Notes under the pieces: model-generated
Databases searched by the model: none
The model's input: the letters and a program-made list of their open reading frames with translations, nothing else
Told to the model about the DNA's origin: nothing
Source of the DNA: Meira nashicola
Lineage: Eukaryota > Basidiomycota > Exobasidiomycetes > Exobasidiales > Brachybasidiaceae
DNA: 64,000 bases
NCBI GenBank assembly: GCA_001600355.1
Contig: BCJU01000001.1
Coordinates: 2,811,178-2,875,177 of the forward strand
Direction: 5' to 3'
Program-made: the position numbers and the translations under genes
Part shown: piece by piece, positions 10,073 to 20,153 of the stretch
Position numbering within the stretch: position 1 is the first letter of the stretch
How the letters are laid out: every line of letters begins with the position of its first letter

Positions 10073-11328
10073 CTTTTGACGATATCGACTTTGAAGAGCA
10101 AGAAGCAGAAAATGACGAGAAACGAATAGTGCTCTCTCAGCGAGTAAATGGACAAAATATGAGCAATAATCAATTACAAAGGTACGCTACAGTAACAGAA
10201 GAGCATCCATCTTTACAGGCAGCCCGAATCCAATCAAAGCTACAACAAAAACTAGGTCCAGAGTATGTCTCTTACCGTGCTGGTCCGGGTGGACTTCGAG
10301 TGTCTTATTTGGAGGCGAATAAAGCTATAGAATTGGCTAATGAGATTTTTGGACACGATTCATGGTCGTCTGAAATCATCCAATTTCAAGAAATGCTTCG
10401 CGAAAAGAGTGAAGGCGGCAAATGGACGGTATCAGTCATGTGCACTTTAAAGATAACAATTCGTAGCGGCGCATTTCATCAAGACTGTGGATTCGGCAAC
10501 TCTGTCCAAAGTAGTTTAGCAGCTGCAGTGGAAAAAGCATACAAAGAATCTTCAACGGATGCAATGAAGCGATGCTTGCGATTGTTTGGCAACGCCACGG
10601 GCAATTGTTTGTACGACAGGAAGTATTTGAATAACGTCGCCAAGATGAAAACCCCAAATCCGGCTTTCAATCCACAAACACTATTACGTGCTGAGGACAT
10701 GGACAATCCCAACAATGGATCAACTACATCGGCCGCATCATCTTCAACAAAGCCTCACGCCGGCAATAGTCGCCCAAATAATTCTGCAACACCGCCTCGA
10801 CCGAATGTGATTTTTCCCCAAGCTAAAGTTGCTGCTAGTCATCGAACAGGTGTCAATGGCGCAACTTCTGCAGCATCCAGTAGATCAATTCCAAGTGATG
10901 CTGCAAGACAGGAAAGGTTACAGCTAGCAGCTATAAGACAAGAAGAATTACGCCGCAAGAAATTGCAAAACGGTAATGGTCAGCAAACATCAATGGCAGC
11001 AAATGATTCTTTGCCAACGCTCAATTCGAATTCTGCTCTACCGTACACCGTTCAGCATCCTGAAGGAGACGAATATGACGATGAGTTTGGCGATATCACA
11101 CCTAGTCAATTAAATGTCCTCTCAAAGCACGATCGCGTAATCCCGTCAAACGAATCAACTTTGGTACATGATGAAAGCCATCCTATTAATGTGAAACTCA
11201 GCCCTTCTCGTGCGTACAGTGTTGGCGAACCTACCTATCAACGTGGTGGAGTCGTAGGCCATGAAGATGATGTCTCACAGTATTCTGGATCTTACGGATT
11301 ACCGTCAAAACGTCCGAGAAACTCCTGA
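10057..11328 (+). CDS. RAD52: RAD52 recombination mediator
   Basis: The 423-residue product is Rad52 (Rad22 in fission yeast), which loads Rad51 on RPA-coated DNA and anneals single strands. The conserved N-terminal ring/DNA-binding domain spans about residues 52-192: the helix before GPEYVSYR, the IFGHDSWSSEI block, the GFGNSVQ motif and the C-terminal AMKRCLRLFGNATGNCLYD block are all present. Residues 200-423 are Ser/Asn/Pro-rich with a short basic helix (QERLQLAAIRQEELRRKK) and an acidic YDDEFGDITPSQL patch. By analogy with known Rad52 proteins, these could serve RPA and Rad51 contact. The ATG at 10057 has A at -3. Divergent from YJU2 and convergent with PHB2. Confidence 0.95.
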   Translation: MNSFSSFDDIDFEEQEAENDEKRIVLSQRVNGQNMSNNQLQRYATVTEEHPSLQAARIQSKLQQKLGPEYVSYRAGPGGLRVSYLEANKAIELANEIFGHDSWSSEIIQFQEMLREKSEGGKWTVSVMCTLKITIRSGAFHQDCGFGNSVQSSLAAAVEKAYKESSTDAMKRCLRLFGNATGNCLYDRKYLNNVAKMKTPNPAFNPQTLLRAEDMDNPNNGSTTSAASSSTKPHAGNSRPNNSATPPRPNVIFPQAKVAASHRTGVNGATSAASSRSIPSDAARQERLQLAAIRQEELRRKKLQNGNGQQTSMAANDSLPTLNSNSALPYTVQHPEGDEYDDEFGDITPSQLNVLSKHDRVIPSNESTLVHDESHPINVKLSPSRAYSVGEPTYQRGGVVGHEDDVSQYSGSYGLPSKRPRNS

Positions 11329-11671
11329 GAAGCACCTGAATGCAAGTTCTCAACAATACGTGTAATATACCTATCTGTGCATTAGAAAAAGACAGATGCT
11401 CCATCCTGCCATTTGTATACCTATCAATTAAAAAGAATTAATGAATTTTACAAAAACCGAAAAAAACTCAATCTTACGTTGAGTAACCAGTGGTCGAATC
11501 ACAAGAAAAGAACTTTGAAAGTTTGATCAAATTGATTAGCCGAATAAGCAGAGAGGGGTGGCTTGCTTGCTGATCTTAAAAAAGATCTTGATAAGTTTAC
11601 ACTGTACATATTGACGGATCAGGGATGGGAAAGTGGTGATGAAAGCGATTCCATTAAAAAGTTTTGATAGA
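11329..11671. other. convergent 3' interval, RAD52/PHB2
   Basis: The 343 bases between two 3' ends contain only AT-rich untranslated sequence. I see no gene, repeat or structured element here. Confidence 0.5.
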
Positions 11672-12649
11672 TCATTTCTGATTGCGTCTGGCATCTGGAT
11701 CTTCGTCTGCAACATTGAGAAGCAAGCTTTGAGCGTCAAGCATGATTCTGTTGTTACTATTACTTAAAACGGTGGCAATATCCCTAGCTGCTTCCAATTT
11801 ACGCAATTTCAAGAAGCCCTTGTTGCGTTTGACTGCTTCACCAATCAATTCTGCACTACGTGCTTCTCCTTGTGCGCGAACGATTGTTTCTTGTTTCTCT
11901 TGCAAAGCTTTATCGACCAAGAATGCAGCACGTAGGGCAGTTTGTTGTGCGATTTGCTTAGCTTCGACAGCATTTGTGAATTCTGGCGAGAAGGCAACGT
12001 GAGTTAAAGAGACATCATCTAAAGCCAGGTTGAACCTTCTTGCACGGATGGTAAGATTGTCCCGCACCAATCTAGAAACCATTTCACGTTGTGTGATTAA
12101 TTGTGATGCATTGAATTGAGCAACAACTGATTTAAGCACTTCGTTGACGATACTTGGCAAAACTCTTTCGTCATAATCGGTTCCTAATTCACGATAAATT
12201 GTTGGCAATTGATCGGCCATTGGTCTCGACAAAACACGACAAGTGATATTTACCATTTGCAAATCCTTTGTTCCCGTTAGACTGGCAATACTGCGAGGCT
12301 TTGCACGAACATCGTAATCGACTGGCAATTCGAGACCAGGAATGAGGAAATGTGTACCTTCATTGTAAATTTCTGGCTTTACACCAACAAGTCGAGAATA
12401 TTTGATAGCACGATGACCACCATCAACGTTGAACAAACTTGAATTGATCGCAAAACCACCACCTATCAACAAGAATAATCCTGCACCACCGCCTAATAGT
12501 CCTCGTAAATTTGGTGGATTGGGCCCTCCAGCACCTCCGCTACCACCACTGCCTCCATTTCCAGCTTGTCTTGCACCCCTCCTTGCTTGATCTCTGAAAC
12601 TTTGAAAGACCTTTTCAAGAGCTGCTCTGGCTGCTTGTGGATTGGACAT
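11672..12649 (-). CDS. PHB2: prohibitin-2
   Basis: The 325-residue product is the PHB2 subunit of the ring-shaped prohibitin complex of the mitochondrial inner membrane, which scaffolds m-AAA protease and respiratory assembly. A Gly-rich linker (about 31-50) precedes the N-terminal membrane anchor (about 51-70). The SPFH/PHB domain follows, with FNVDGGHRAIKYSR, the GTHFLIPGLE block and DYDERVLPSIVNEVLK. A C-terminal coiled coil (about 225-300) carries AEFTNAVEAKQIAQQ-like and GEARSAELIG motifs. I chose the ATG at 12649 (MSNPQ); an ATG 36 bases upstream would add 12 atypical residues. A possible 5'-UTR intron donor, GGTAAGC on the minus strand, lies near 12743-12750. Convergent with RAD52, divergent from the G3BP-like gene. 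Confidence 0.95.
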   Translation of the reverse strand: MSNPQAARAALEKVFQSFRDQARRGARQAGNGGSGGSGGAGGPNPPNLRGLLGGGAGLFLLIGGGFAINSSLFNVDGGHRAIKYSRLVGVKPEIYNEGTHFLIPGLELPVDYDVRAKPRSIASLTGTKDLQMVNITCRVLSRPMADQLPTIYRELGTDYDERVLPSIVNEVLKSVVAQFNASQLITQREMVSRLVRDNLTIRARRFNLALDDVSLTHVAFSPEFTNAVEAKQIAQQTALRAAFLVDKALQEKQETIVRAQGEARSAELIGEAVKRNKGFLKLRKLEAARDIATVLSNSNNRIMLDAQSLLLNVADEDPDARRNQK

Positions 12650-13397
12650 CTTGACTATGAGAGAATCGAGACTGATTTGTCTCAATCACAATCGAGATGA
12701 ACGGACTTGTTTGAGAAGTGGCTTAGACGAAGAAGATGTGCTTACCAATTATGATCTACTTTTAGTGACAGAGCATGCGCTGCGCTGCGCAACCCTTTGT
12801 TCGTAAGCTAGTCAGCACTAAGCCCAAAAGCACGGACGATTAAATGCCATTTCATTAGATGTAATAAGCAAGCATACACTGTAATTAAATACCTAAAGCT
12901 CCAAAGCACGCGTTCAAGCTGCACCTTTTGATGTGCACACGTGATTCTCTCCAGGTTAGGAAGATTGCCTGCATACGGATTGTGTACGGTGATCATTGGT
13001 CAACACAAAAATCAAAGGTGGTCCTCTCTCTTTCCGTTGATGACATCAAAACATTTCTATGATAAAGTACTACTGAAGATTATTATGATTAAAAAAGAGA
13101 ATGAAAAAGATATAATCATAAATGTGTTGAGAGAAGAGTGAGGAACGCGCAGAAGATCCGACGCAGAGTATATTTTAGTAGAGTATTAGCTTCGCCGAAG
13201 AAGTGCGTGCATGCGGTGCTCGTTCAACTTCAAGACACACATATATTCTGGATCAACAAAATTAACTTCCTCCACCATCTATCAAGTATTCGAAGCTTTC
13301 TCATTCGATTGAATTTCAGATTGAACAATCGGACACTCCTGTTGCCACCCAAACAAAACCTAACAATACTCATTGAAATATAAATTCTACGACATTC
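12650..13397. promoter_or_regulatory. bidirectional upstream region of PHB2 and G3BP-like gene
   Basis: 748 bp without a convincing gene. A direct triplication of TGCGC occupies 12776-12790, a GC-rich island in AT-rich DNA. The last 150 bases before 13398 are pyrimidine/A-rich and look like a 5' leader. Confidence 0.5.
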
Positions 13398-14885
13398 ATG
13401 TCCGCCAGTACCGCGCCCATTCAAAACGGCAATGCCGTTACGGCAGCTGCTACAGCTCCTACCGCCAATGCAAGTGGAAAACCAACAGCGGCCCCAACAG
13501 AGGTAGGCTGGCTATTTGTTCCCCAATATTACACATTTTTGAACAACGATCCAAGCAAATTACATTGTTTCTATTCAAAACGCTCCACATTGGTACATGG
13601 AACTGAACAGGAAGAAGCTCCCCTTTGCATCGGACAACAACAAATTCATGAAAAAATCGTCTCTTTAGGCTTCTCAAACGCAAAAGTTTTCGTCTCAAAC
13701 GTTGACAGTCAAGCATCCGCTGCAGGCGGTATCATCATTCAAGTTCTCGGTGATATCTCAAATGATGGTGGAGCTTGGCGTAAATTCGTTCAAACGTTCT
13801 TTTTAGCCGAACAACCGAACGGCTACTTTGTTTTGAACGATATTTTCCGCTACCTCAAAGAAGATGAAGAAGTTGAAGAGGAAGCACAAGATATTGACGA
13901 TGCAATCACAGAGGAAGTACAAAATGCTGCCGCCAAAGGTGTTGATGTTGTTCATCAAGCAGAACTCACACCTGGTGTTACTGCACCTTCAGCTGCTGCC
14001 ATCACTGCAGCCCAAACTGCAGCTACTTCTATCAGCACTGCACCTTTGGATACAGTTGAAGAAGCTCAAGCAGTTGGTGATCTTAAATTACAAGACCCCA
14101 CACCTGCTGCACCTTCCGAAGTAGGAGTTGACAAAAAGGTTACCACAGTTGAACGTGATGAAGCACCTGCAACACGTGGTCAAATTGAAGCAAATCAATC
14201 TTCCGCTTCAGCCGCTAATCCTAAAGCATCAACACCAGCTTTGAACGGCGCAAACTCAAACGCTGCTCCTTCTATATCTCCTGCTGTTGCTGCCGCTGCC
14301 GCTGCACCCGCCGCACCAAAGACGTGGGCTAATTTGGCAGCTTCTAATGCAACAAAGTGGGGATCAACAGTCAATTCCGAATCTCGCGGTATTTCTTCTG
14401 CACGCGAAAACTCTAATCAACAAGCTCAACAATCATCTCGTCCTTCAAACAACAACAACAACAATACAGCCCGTCAAACCGGTCATGTGTTCATCAAGAA
14501 CGTCATCGTTGAAAATCTACCAAGTGAAGGATTACAAGCTGCTCTAGAAGCTAAATTTGGACCAATGAAAGAATGCACTGTAAATGCAGCTAAACAAGTT
14601 GCTTTTGGTGAATTCGCATCAGTTGATTCAGCTCGTAAAGCAATCCGAGCAAGTTTGCCAACCAGCCAAGGTGGAGAAGGTGGTGTGAAGGTGGGCAAAG
14701 ATGGCTCTGCTGTCATTATTGAAGAAAAGCGCAAGCCTGCCAATGCAAATGCTTCCGGCAATGCAAGTGGTACTAGCCGTGGCGCTCGTGGGGGCTCTTC
14801 TGGTCAAGGTGCTGCACGGGGTGGACGTGGCACTGGTCGCGGAGGTGTTGCAGGTGGTCGTGGTGGTGGTCGCACTGCTGCATAG
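13398..14885 (+). CDS. G3BP/Nxt3-like NTF2-RRM-RGG RNA-binding protein
   Basis: The 495-residue protein has the G3BP architecture (animal G3BP, fission yeast Nxt3, budding yeast Bre5). These are stress-granule and Ubp3-type deubiquitinase cofactors that bind RNA. An NTF2-like domain spans about 36-156: VGWLFVPQYYTFLNN, the LVHGTE strand, GGIIIQVLGDIS and the FFLAEQPNGYFVLNDIFRYL signature. An acidic then Ala/Pro-rich linker follows. A C-terminal RRM (about 362-440) has FIKNVIVENL as RNP2-like and VAFGEFAS as RNP1-like strand. Residues 455-495 are a classic RGG/RG box. The domain order matches the family and the length is normal. Likely cytoplasmic. Its convergent interval with MPH1 is unusually long and holds a strong hairpin 31 bases past the stop. 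Confidence 0.9.
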   Translation: MSASTAPIQNGNAVTAAATAPTANASGKPTAAPTEVGWLFVPQYYTFLNNDPSKLHCFYSKRSTLVHGTEQEEAPLCIGQQQIHEKIVSLGFSNAKVFVSNVDSQASAAGGIIIQVLGDISNDGGAWRKFVQTFFLAEQPNGYFVLNDIFRYLKEDEEVEEEAQDIDDAITEEVQNAAAKGVDVVHQAELTPGVTAPSAAAITAAQTAATSISTAPLDTVEEAQAVGDLKLQDPTPAAPSEVGVDKKVTTVERDEAPATRGQIEANQSSASAANPKASTPALNGANSNAAPSISPAVAAAAAAPAAPKTWANLAASNATKWGSTVNSESRGISSARENSNQQAQQSSRPSNNNNNNTARQTGHVFIKNVIVENLPSEGLQAALEAKFGPMKECTVNAAKQVAFGEFASVDSARKAIRASLPTSQGGEGGVKVGKDGSAVIIEEKRKPANANASGNASGTSRGARGGSSGQGAARGGRGTGRGGVAGGRGGGRTAA

Positions 14886-14915
14886 ATGATTCTCAAAATG
14901 AGATAGACTCAGATA

Positions 14916-14986
14916 TTTCGCGGAAGCTATCCAGATCGCTCATGGACCTTTTGTTTCACTGACTTGCGAGATGGCTTCCGCGCAAA
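14916..14986 (+). other. strong RNA hairpin in 3' UTR of the G3BP-like gene
   Basis: The arms 14916-14931 and 14970-14986 pair over 16 bp: 13 contiguous pairs including CGCGGAAGC with GCTTCCGCG (one G-U), then a bulged C at 14983 and three A-U pairs. The 38-nt loop can extend with TCGC (14936-14939) against GCGA (14966-14969). It begins 31 bases after the stop codon, so it should be part of the mRNA 3' UTR. Function unknown. Confidence 0.45.
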
Positions 14987-15039
14987 AGGTACACTACGAG
15001 CAACGCAAACGCACTACTTATTCAGTGCAATGATAAGAA

Positions 15040-15055
15040 AACACACACACACACA
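15040..15055. repeat. (AC)n microsatellite
   Basis: About eight AC dinucleotide units sit in the convergent interval between the G3BP-like gene and MPH1. Ordinary microsatellite, useful only as a polymorphic marker. Confidence 0.8.
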
Positions 15056-15495
15056 AATCGCATTTTTAACGGCTTACGCTTGTCACGAAAATCAATTTCG
15101 TATGCAATCATGATTTCTTTTCAAACAAAAAGGGTTTTCATCAAATTTTCTCCAAGTTATCATTTTTCCAGATGACTTTCATCTTGTCTCATATTTCCAT
15201 CCATGTGTACTTGTCAACAACCCCAAAAGCATGAGTCGTATTTTTCCTACTTTCTCCAATAATTATGATGTGGCTCTCAACTATACATCTTAAACAATTC
15301 TTACTTTAAAAACGCAAACCTTTTGTGCTTGAATGCCATACGTTCTTTTGCACACAAAACGATCTCTTTTGTGTCTGAAATTTGAAATATGCTGAGATGA
15401 TATACAAACATGATTAATTGATCTTCAATGATGATATAATGTACATAAAATTGACTTGAAAAGGTAATACGCATCAGAAGAGCTGTAATCCACCT

Positions 15496-18400
15496 TTACT
15501 GACTTGACAAAATAGACCGATTTCTTGGCCCTTGTGATCCACTCTCATATACAATCTCCTCATCGGAACAAACAAAAGAGCCCACTTCGTATTCATTTGT
15601 ACTGTCATCCTCATTGTGGCCATACGTTGAACTTGTCATTTGATGTCTGTACCTAGGAACGTATGGTGACGAATCTGTGGGATTACGCCCTTTTTGGTCT
15701 ATAGCACCGGCACTCTTTCGCCTATTACCACCAAAAATAGAAGGAGCATTTTGCGACATTAAGGATTGCATATAGATTGCCTGTTGTTGATATCCTTTGA
15801 TAGCTTGAGTAGGCATAAAATCGCCAACGTGCTCGCGATCGCTTGAATCTTCTTGGTAACGATCGTCCAATTCATCATTTTCATCTTTCTCGCCGTGAAT
15901 TTCTTCATCTGTTGAGCGATCTGCCTCCATATTGAATAATCTTCGACTGTTTGGAGATCCACCGATTTTCCTCTTACCCGTTTTCAATTTGCTTGCTTTG
16001 GATACAGTGCTCTTCTTTTCCTTGATAGGTTTCGCAGCAGATTTTGGAGCAGCAGGAGGGCCCATCTGTTTATGGAATGGCGTGTCTCTTGAATTTGAAG
16101 CAGAAGAATCGGACACAGGTACATTCTTTCGGACAAATGTTCTCTTCTTCTGACGATTGAGCGCCGGTGATTCGTCACATACTCCATCACTCTCTTCATC
16201 CGAAGAGAGCCCGATCAGTTCTGGAAGCGAATCACTGACATCTTCTGGATCTGTTAAATCCAATGTTTCTTCTGCCAAACGTGCGATAAGAGGGTGTGGT
16301 TTAGCACGACGACGAACCACGATAGGTGAAGAGCTTTTCGTCAATGTCGTAAGAGGATCAGCACTCACCTCTTCCAAAGTGCTATCTGCTATTTGATTGG
16401 AATTAGTCTCGTTCAATGGCTCTCGGCTTGGTTCATCCATTCGCGAATTTGTGGGAGCTTCGGGTTGAATTGAGGGGCTCAATCGTGGCCTCCCAGAACC
16501 TAAGATTCTACCACGCTGTTTGGAAATGGATGATGAAGAAAGAAGATCAATTGTATTCTCCTGTGCTGGTCCATTGGCCCGTCGTGGCGGCGATGGTGAG
16601 TCCAAAATCAATACTTGATTCATTTCCGCATCAGAGTCCTCGGCAGAACTTGAACTTTCATGCAAAATGGCTTTGTTTGACAAATTTTGTCTGACATCGT
16701 CTTCAGAAGATTCTCCTTCACGCATGCTCACACGTCCTGCTTTGCCTTTCCCTTTGCCTTTTCTCATATCACTGACTTTCGTGAAGGACATCGAAGCACC
16801 TTTTGGCACATTTCTCATGGGATCGGTGTTTCGCTTGGTTTTCTTTGCTGTTGTCCCTTTTCTTTTTGATGCAGTCAAGTTGCGAATCATACTAGGATCA
16901 AAGGGTGGTTGGTCTACATCCTCAAAGCGGACCTCAGATGTGATGTCCGGAGGTACGAGACGCTCTACATCATCGTATAGGGAAAGATTGATTCCTCTAA
17001 TGATGTCATGCTGAATGGTCTTGTACTGATCTTTAGATTGTTGCCAATTCTTTTCTTCGGGTCCTTCAGACATCAAAACCACGATTCGACCTTCTCTCTT
17101 ACGGCCAGTACGACCGACACGTTGTAACATTCGGACAGCACTTTTTACTGCTTCGTAGCACACGATCAAATCAACTTCACCGATATCTAAACCTTCTTCA
17201 CCGATTGATGTTGAAACGATGACATTGTAATCACCTTTCTTAAAATCTTCTATGATTCGTTCTTGATCTTTTTGTCGCAAACCTTTGTTGCCCTTTCGAT
17301 CTGTTGCCTGACCAACAAATTGCGTCGCTTTCACGGTAGGTACACGGTTCAAAAGTGTAACGATTTCTGTGACACACTCACGAAGAGAGCAAAAGACCAT
17401 CACTCTTGTCCCACCAGACGAATTGCCGCTGTTCTCCTCGTCTTGAGCAAAATGAGAGGCGATCACATTTTGAAGGTAGTCCATCTTTGGATGTGGTACG
17501 AATCCTTCCGAATCTTGACTTAATTCGTACACTTGCCTCATCTGATTCATAATTGTATTGGCTTGATATTTGATCTGCTGACGCTTCGTGCTCGTAGACG
17601 AACCAGCTGATGTAGTTCCACCTTGCAAGTTTAGAATCTTTTCGGCAAACATAGAGACTGAGTACTTGATAAGATTGTCCATAGCTTGCGCTAATGCTCC
17701 CAAATCTTTGATGTACGGGTACAACTTTCTTTGATTGACAACGCTTCTTTTACGCGGATCTCTGGGGATAGAACGGATAGCAAAGGGAGACAAAGCGACA
17801 GGATCCTTTTGTGCCAAAACGCCTGCACCCACCAAAACATCGATATGTGGCATCATGAGCTTACACATGTGATCACGCAGTTCCGCAACCACACCTCTGA
17901 GAGGGACAACTACGGGATCTTCATCTTTGGCGTGGACGTATTTACGGATATCTAAAGCATCTTCTTGACGAATCTCGATGAGATTGATATGCAAGCTATC
18001 CACAACTTCCTGCACTTTTTCAGAATTACTTCCAGGCGTTGCTGTCAGAGCGAGAACTCTGAAGAATGGATTTCGCACCATGAGATGTCTGATCACTTTT
18101 CCGTATGCATAATTGCCCGTTGCACGATGTGCTTCATCCACAACCACACAAACCACATCTTCTGCATTGATTGCTGTAGAGCATAAATCATTCTCAAACG
18201 TTTGAGGAGTCATGTAGAAGATTCGTTTCGATTGCCATTCTTCCGCTCGAAGGCTTGCTTTTGTTTCACCAGTCATTTCGATAGCTGCATCCCAGGGTAG
18301 ACCGCATATACCGTGACAGGCAACTTGCTGTTGAGCGACGAGCGGTTTGGTAGGCGCAACAAAGATGATCTTTCCGTCTGGAAACCATCTATAGTAATTC

Positions 18401-19407
18401 AAGATTACAACGGCAGCGATGAATGTTTTTCCCAGACCCGTGGGCAGTGCCACGAGAACGTTGTTGAAAAGAGCTCTTTGAACGATATTGAACTGGTAGT
18501 CACGTCTTTCCTTGTTTGTTGGGTAAACCCACGTCTTTGCAGCTTCTCTGTCAATTTTCACTTTCATCTGCTTCAATCCTTCAACATCTGGTTCGACAGG
18601 AGGTGGAGGGAGGTCGAATTCATTGTCAATATCTCCGAAAGCTTGATCCAAATCTGCATCTGCAAATTCGTCAAAGTCGAAGTCATCTGGATCTACTTTA
18701 AAGGGACGTTTGGCGCGTACCATCGGTTGACTAAAGTCCCATTGCTTTGTTTTGCCGTAATATTGTGAGCCATTTGTGTTACTCGAATTGGCATGGGGAC
18801 CAAGCAAAAGCCTTCTCATATCATCTTGTGCTTTTTGGGCTGCAGAAGATTGGGATGCCGGTGCAATAGCGCTATTTGCCCTGTTCGCTTGAATGAGCAC
18901 ACCTTGACTTGGCTGTGGTGGTATGACGTCCCCAAACAGGTTTAATTGACGCATATTGGAACCCGATGGTCTGGATGTTGCACTTTTGCCATTTGAAATA
19001 TTCCGGGATGTTGAGGGTAAGGGCTGTACCTGCTTGTGACCTCCTCTTGTATTTTCATGTGACAAGTCAGATTTCCTTTTCAAGGCTGTACCCAACACAA
19101 GCGGTTTCGTCATCATAGGTTGAGGTTGAGGTTGCACTGTCTGATGCTGTTTCTCAGCTGCTTCAACAGTCTTGCACACTTCATCGAAATCAATATCATA
19201 GCTTAAATCGAAGCTTGTAGAATTAGGAGAGCCATTCTTGCGAGCCGCATCGTTCCTTTGTGCCGTATTTACAGTCAGACTAGAGGTAGAAGGTTGATTG
19301 TTCGCGAGAGAATGATTGTTTTTTTGTCGTACAAAATCGGATTCGATCTGATCCACAAGCCTAAAAGCAGACTCATCAAAATCATCTTCGAACTCTAGAT
19401 CGTCCAT
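15496..19407 (-). CDS. MPH1: MPH1/FANCM-family DNA helicase
   Basis: The 1303-residue product is the SF2 helicase Mph1 (Fml1, FANCM), a 3'-5' helicase/translocase that dissociates D-loops and remodels stalled forks. The helicase core starts near residue 290 (YPTNKERRDYQ, the Q-motif-like segment). It carries Walker A PTGLGKT (about 322), DEAH (about 423), motif III LALTATPG, a helical insert between the RecA lobes typical of the family, SIGEEGLDIGEVDLIVCYE, and motif VI QRVGRTGRKREGR (about 762). Residues 1-280 and 860-1303 are charged and Ser-rich. The C-terminal half is expected to bind partners such as MHF or mismatch-repair proteins; I cannot identify the motifs. Length matches basidiomycete orthologues. 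Divergent from eIF3f. Confidence 0.93.
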   Translation of the reverse strand: MDDLEFEDDFDESAFRLVDQIESDFVRQKNNHSLANNQPSTSSLTVNTAQRNDAARKNGSPNSTSFDLSYDIDFDEVCKTVEAAEKQHQTVQPQPQPMMTKPLVLGTALKRKSDLSHENTRGGHKQVQPLPSTSRNISNGKSATSRPSGSNMRQLNLFGDVIPPQPSQGVLIQANRANSAIAPASQSSAAQKAQDDMRRLLLGPHANSSNTNGSQYYGKTKQWDFSQPMVRAKRPFKVDPDDFDFDEFADADLDQAFGDIDNEFDLPPPPVEPDVEGLKQMKVKIDREAAKTWVYPTNKERRDYQFNIVQRALFNNVLVALPTGLGKTFIAAVVILNYYRWFPDGKIIFVAPTKPLVAQQQVACHGICGLPWDAAIEMTGETKASLRAEEWQSKRIFYMTPQTFENDLCSTAINAEDVVCVVVDEAHRATGNYAYGKVIRHLMVRNPFFRVLALTATPGSNSEKVQEVVDSLHINLIEIRQEDALDIRKYVHAKDEDPVVVPLRGVVAELRDHMCKLMMPHIDVLVGAGVLAQKDPVALSPFAIRSIPRDPRKRSVVNQRKLYPYIKDLGALAQAMDNLIKYSVSMFAEKILNLQGGTTSAGSSTSTKRQQIKYQANTIMNQMRQVYELSQDSEGFVPHPKMDYLQNVIASHFAQDEENSGNSSGGTRVMVFCSLRECVTEIVTLLNRVPTVKATQFVGQATDRKGNKGLRQKDQERIIEDFKKGDYNVIVSTSIGEEGLDIGEVDLIVCYEAVKSAVRMLQRVGRTGRKREGRIVVLMSEGPEEKNWQQSKDQYKTIQHDIIRGINLSLYDDVERLVPPDITSEVRFEDVDQPPFDPSMIRNLTASKRKGTTAKKTKRNTDPMRNVPKGASMSFTKVSDMRKGKGKGKAGRVSMREGESSEDDVRQNLSNKAILHESSSSAEDSDAEMNQVLILDSPSPPRRANGPAQENTIDLLSSSSISKQRGRILGSGRPRLSPSIQPEAPTNSRMDEPSREPLNETNSNQIADSTLEEVSADPLTTLTKSSSPIVVRRRAKPHPLIARLAEETLDLTDPEDVSDSLPELIGLSSDEESDGVCDESPALNRQKKRTFVRKNVPVSDSSASNSRDTPFHKQMGPPAAPKSAAKPIKEKKSTVSKASKLKTGKRKIGGSPNSRRLFNMEADRSTDEEIHGEKDENDELDDRYQEDSSDREHVGDFMPTQAIKGYQQQAIYMQSLMSQNAPSIFGGNRRKSAGAIDQKGRNPTDSSPYVPRYRHQMTSSTYGHNEDDSTNEYEVGSFVCSDEEIVYESGSQGPRNRSILSSQ

Positions 19408-19648
19408 ACTGGCATATTTATGAACTTATCCACCGAATGATTCCTCGTTGAGTGATTGGATGACGGCAAGAGGAGTGCATGTATGCGTCTTACGTACGCT
19501 GAGCTTGAGAACAACACTTGGAACAAAGGTCACGTAAAAATTTGGCGGCAATATACACGTAAACGCGCTGTGCTTCGTGCTTTTGTCCGTGCTACGAATG
19601 CACTGCATTTGAGATCAACACTTTATGTTGCTGAGGTTAAAGAGTGTC

Positions 19649-19659
19649 TATTCTAGAAT
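19649..19659. promoter_or_regulatory. TATTCTAGAAT element, copy 1
   Basis: First copy of the palindromic ATTCTAGAAT element in the MPH1/eIF3f promoter, 256 bp from the second copy. Possible HSE-like or other dimeric factor site; inference only. Confidence 0.3.
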
Positions 19660-19914
19660 TGATAACGAATATATGCGCTACAATTTCTCAAACGTTTGAC
19701 TCTCTATCGATTATCATCATATTGATAATATTTGGTTTCATCACTGCATACCTATGAAGAACACACTATTAACATTTATCCCTATCTACAATTCTTCTGT
19801 GCAATCATTGTCTGGTGTGAACGAAGTTGTAGATTTGTCGTCCCCTCGCACCTCTAAACCATGTTGCGCCTGCGCGTCGCACGATTATCTGAAGCTCAAA
19901 AACGTATTCTAAAA

Positions 19915-19926
19915 TATTCTAGAATA
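19915..19926. promoter_or_regulatory. TATTCTAGAATA palindrome, copy 2
   Basis: Perfect 12-bp palindrome, preceded at 19905-19910 by a degenerate partial copy (TATTCT). It repeats the element at 19649. Possible dimeric transcription-factor site; inference only. Confidence 0.3.
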
Positions 19927-20153
19927 GGCGGCGCAAAAAAATAACACGTGCTTTGACAACAGGGATTTCGACGGCGCAAAAACATTTTTTCGAATGTACG
20001 CGTAGTTTACAGTCTTCAGCTCTCTAAGCACGAGGCCTATTGATAGCAGATCCATTCTTCCTACGAAAGAATATCGAAAGTCATACTTCACTGTGATTGC
20101 GTAAATTCTTCTGTAGTCTTGAGATCATCATTAAGTTCGACATTTATATCAAC

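Larger units (their letters stand above)
14886..15495. other. long convergent interval, G3BP-like/MPH1
   Basis: At 610 bp this is the longest convergent interval in the window; the others are 75-343 bp. It holds a strong hairpin (listed separately), an (AC)8 microsatellite near 15040-15055 and otherwise T-rich sequence. No reading frame is convincing. Confidence 0.5.
19408..20153. promoter_or_regulatory. bidirectional upstream region of MPH1 and eIF3f
   Basis: 746 bp with no gene. The same 11-mer TATTCTAGAAT occurs at 19649-19659 and 19915-19925. The second copy extends to a perfect 12-bp palindrome TATTCTAGAATA. The TTC-TA-GAA core resembles a minimal heat-shock element in tail-to-tail arrangement, but only two half-sites are present at each position. 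Confidence 0.5.
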
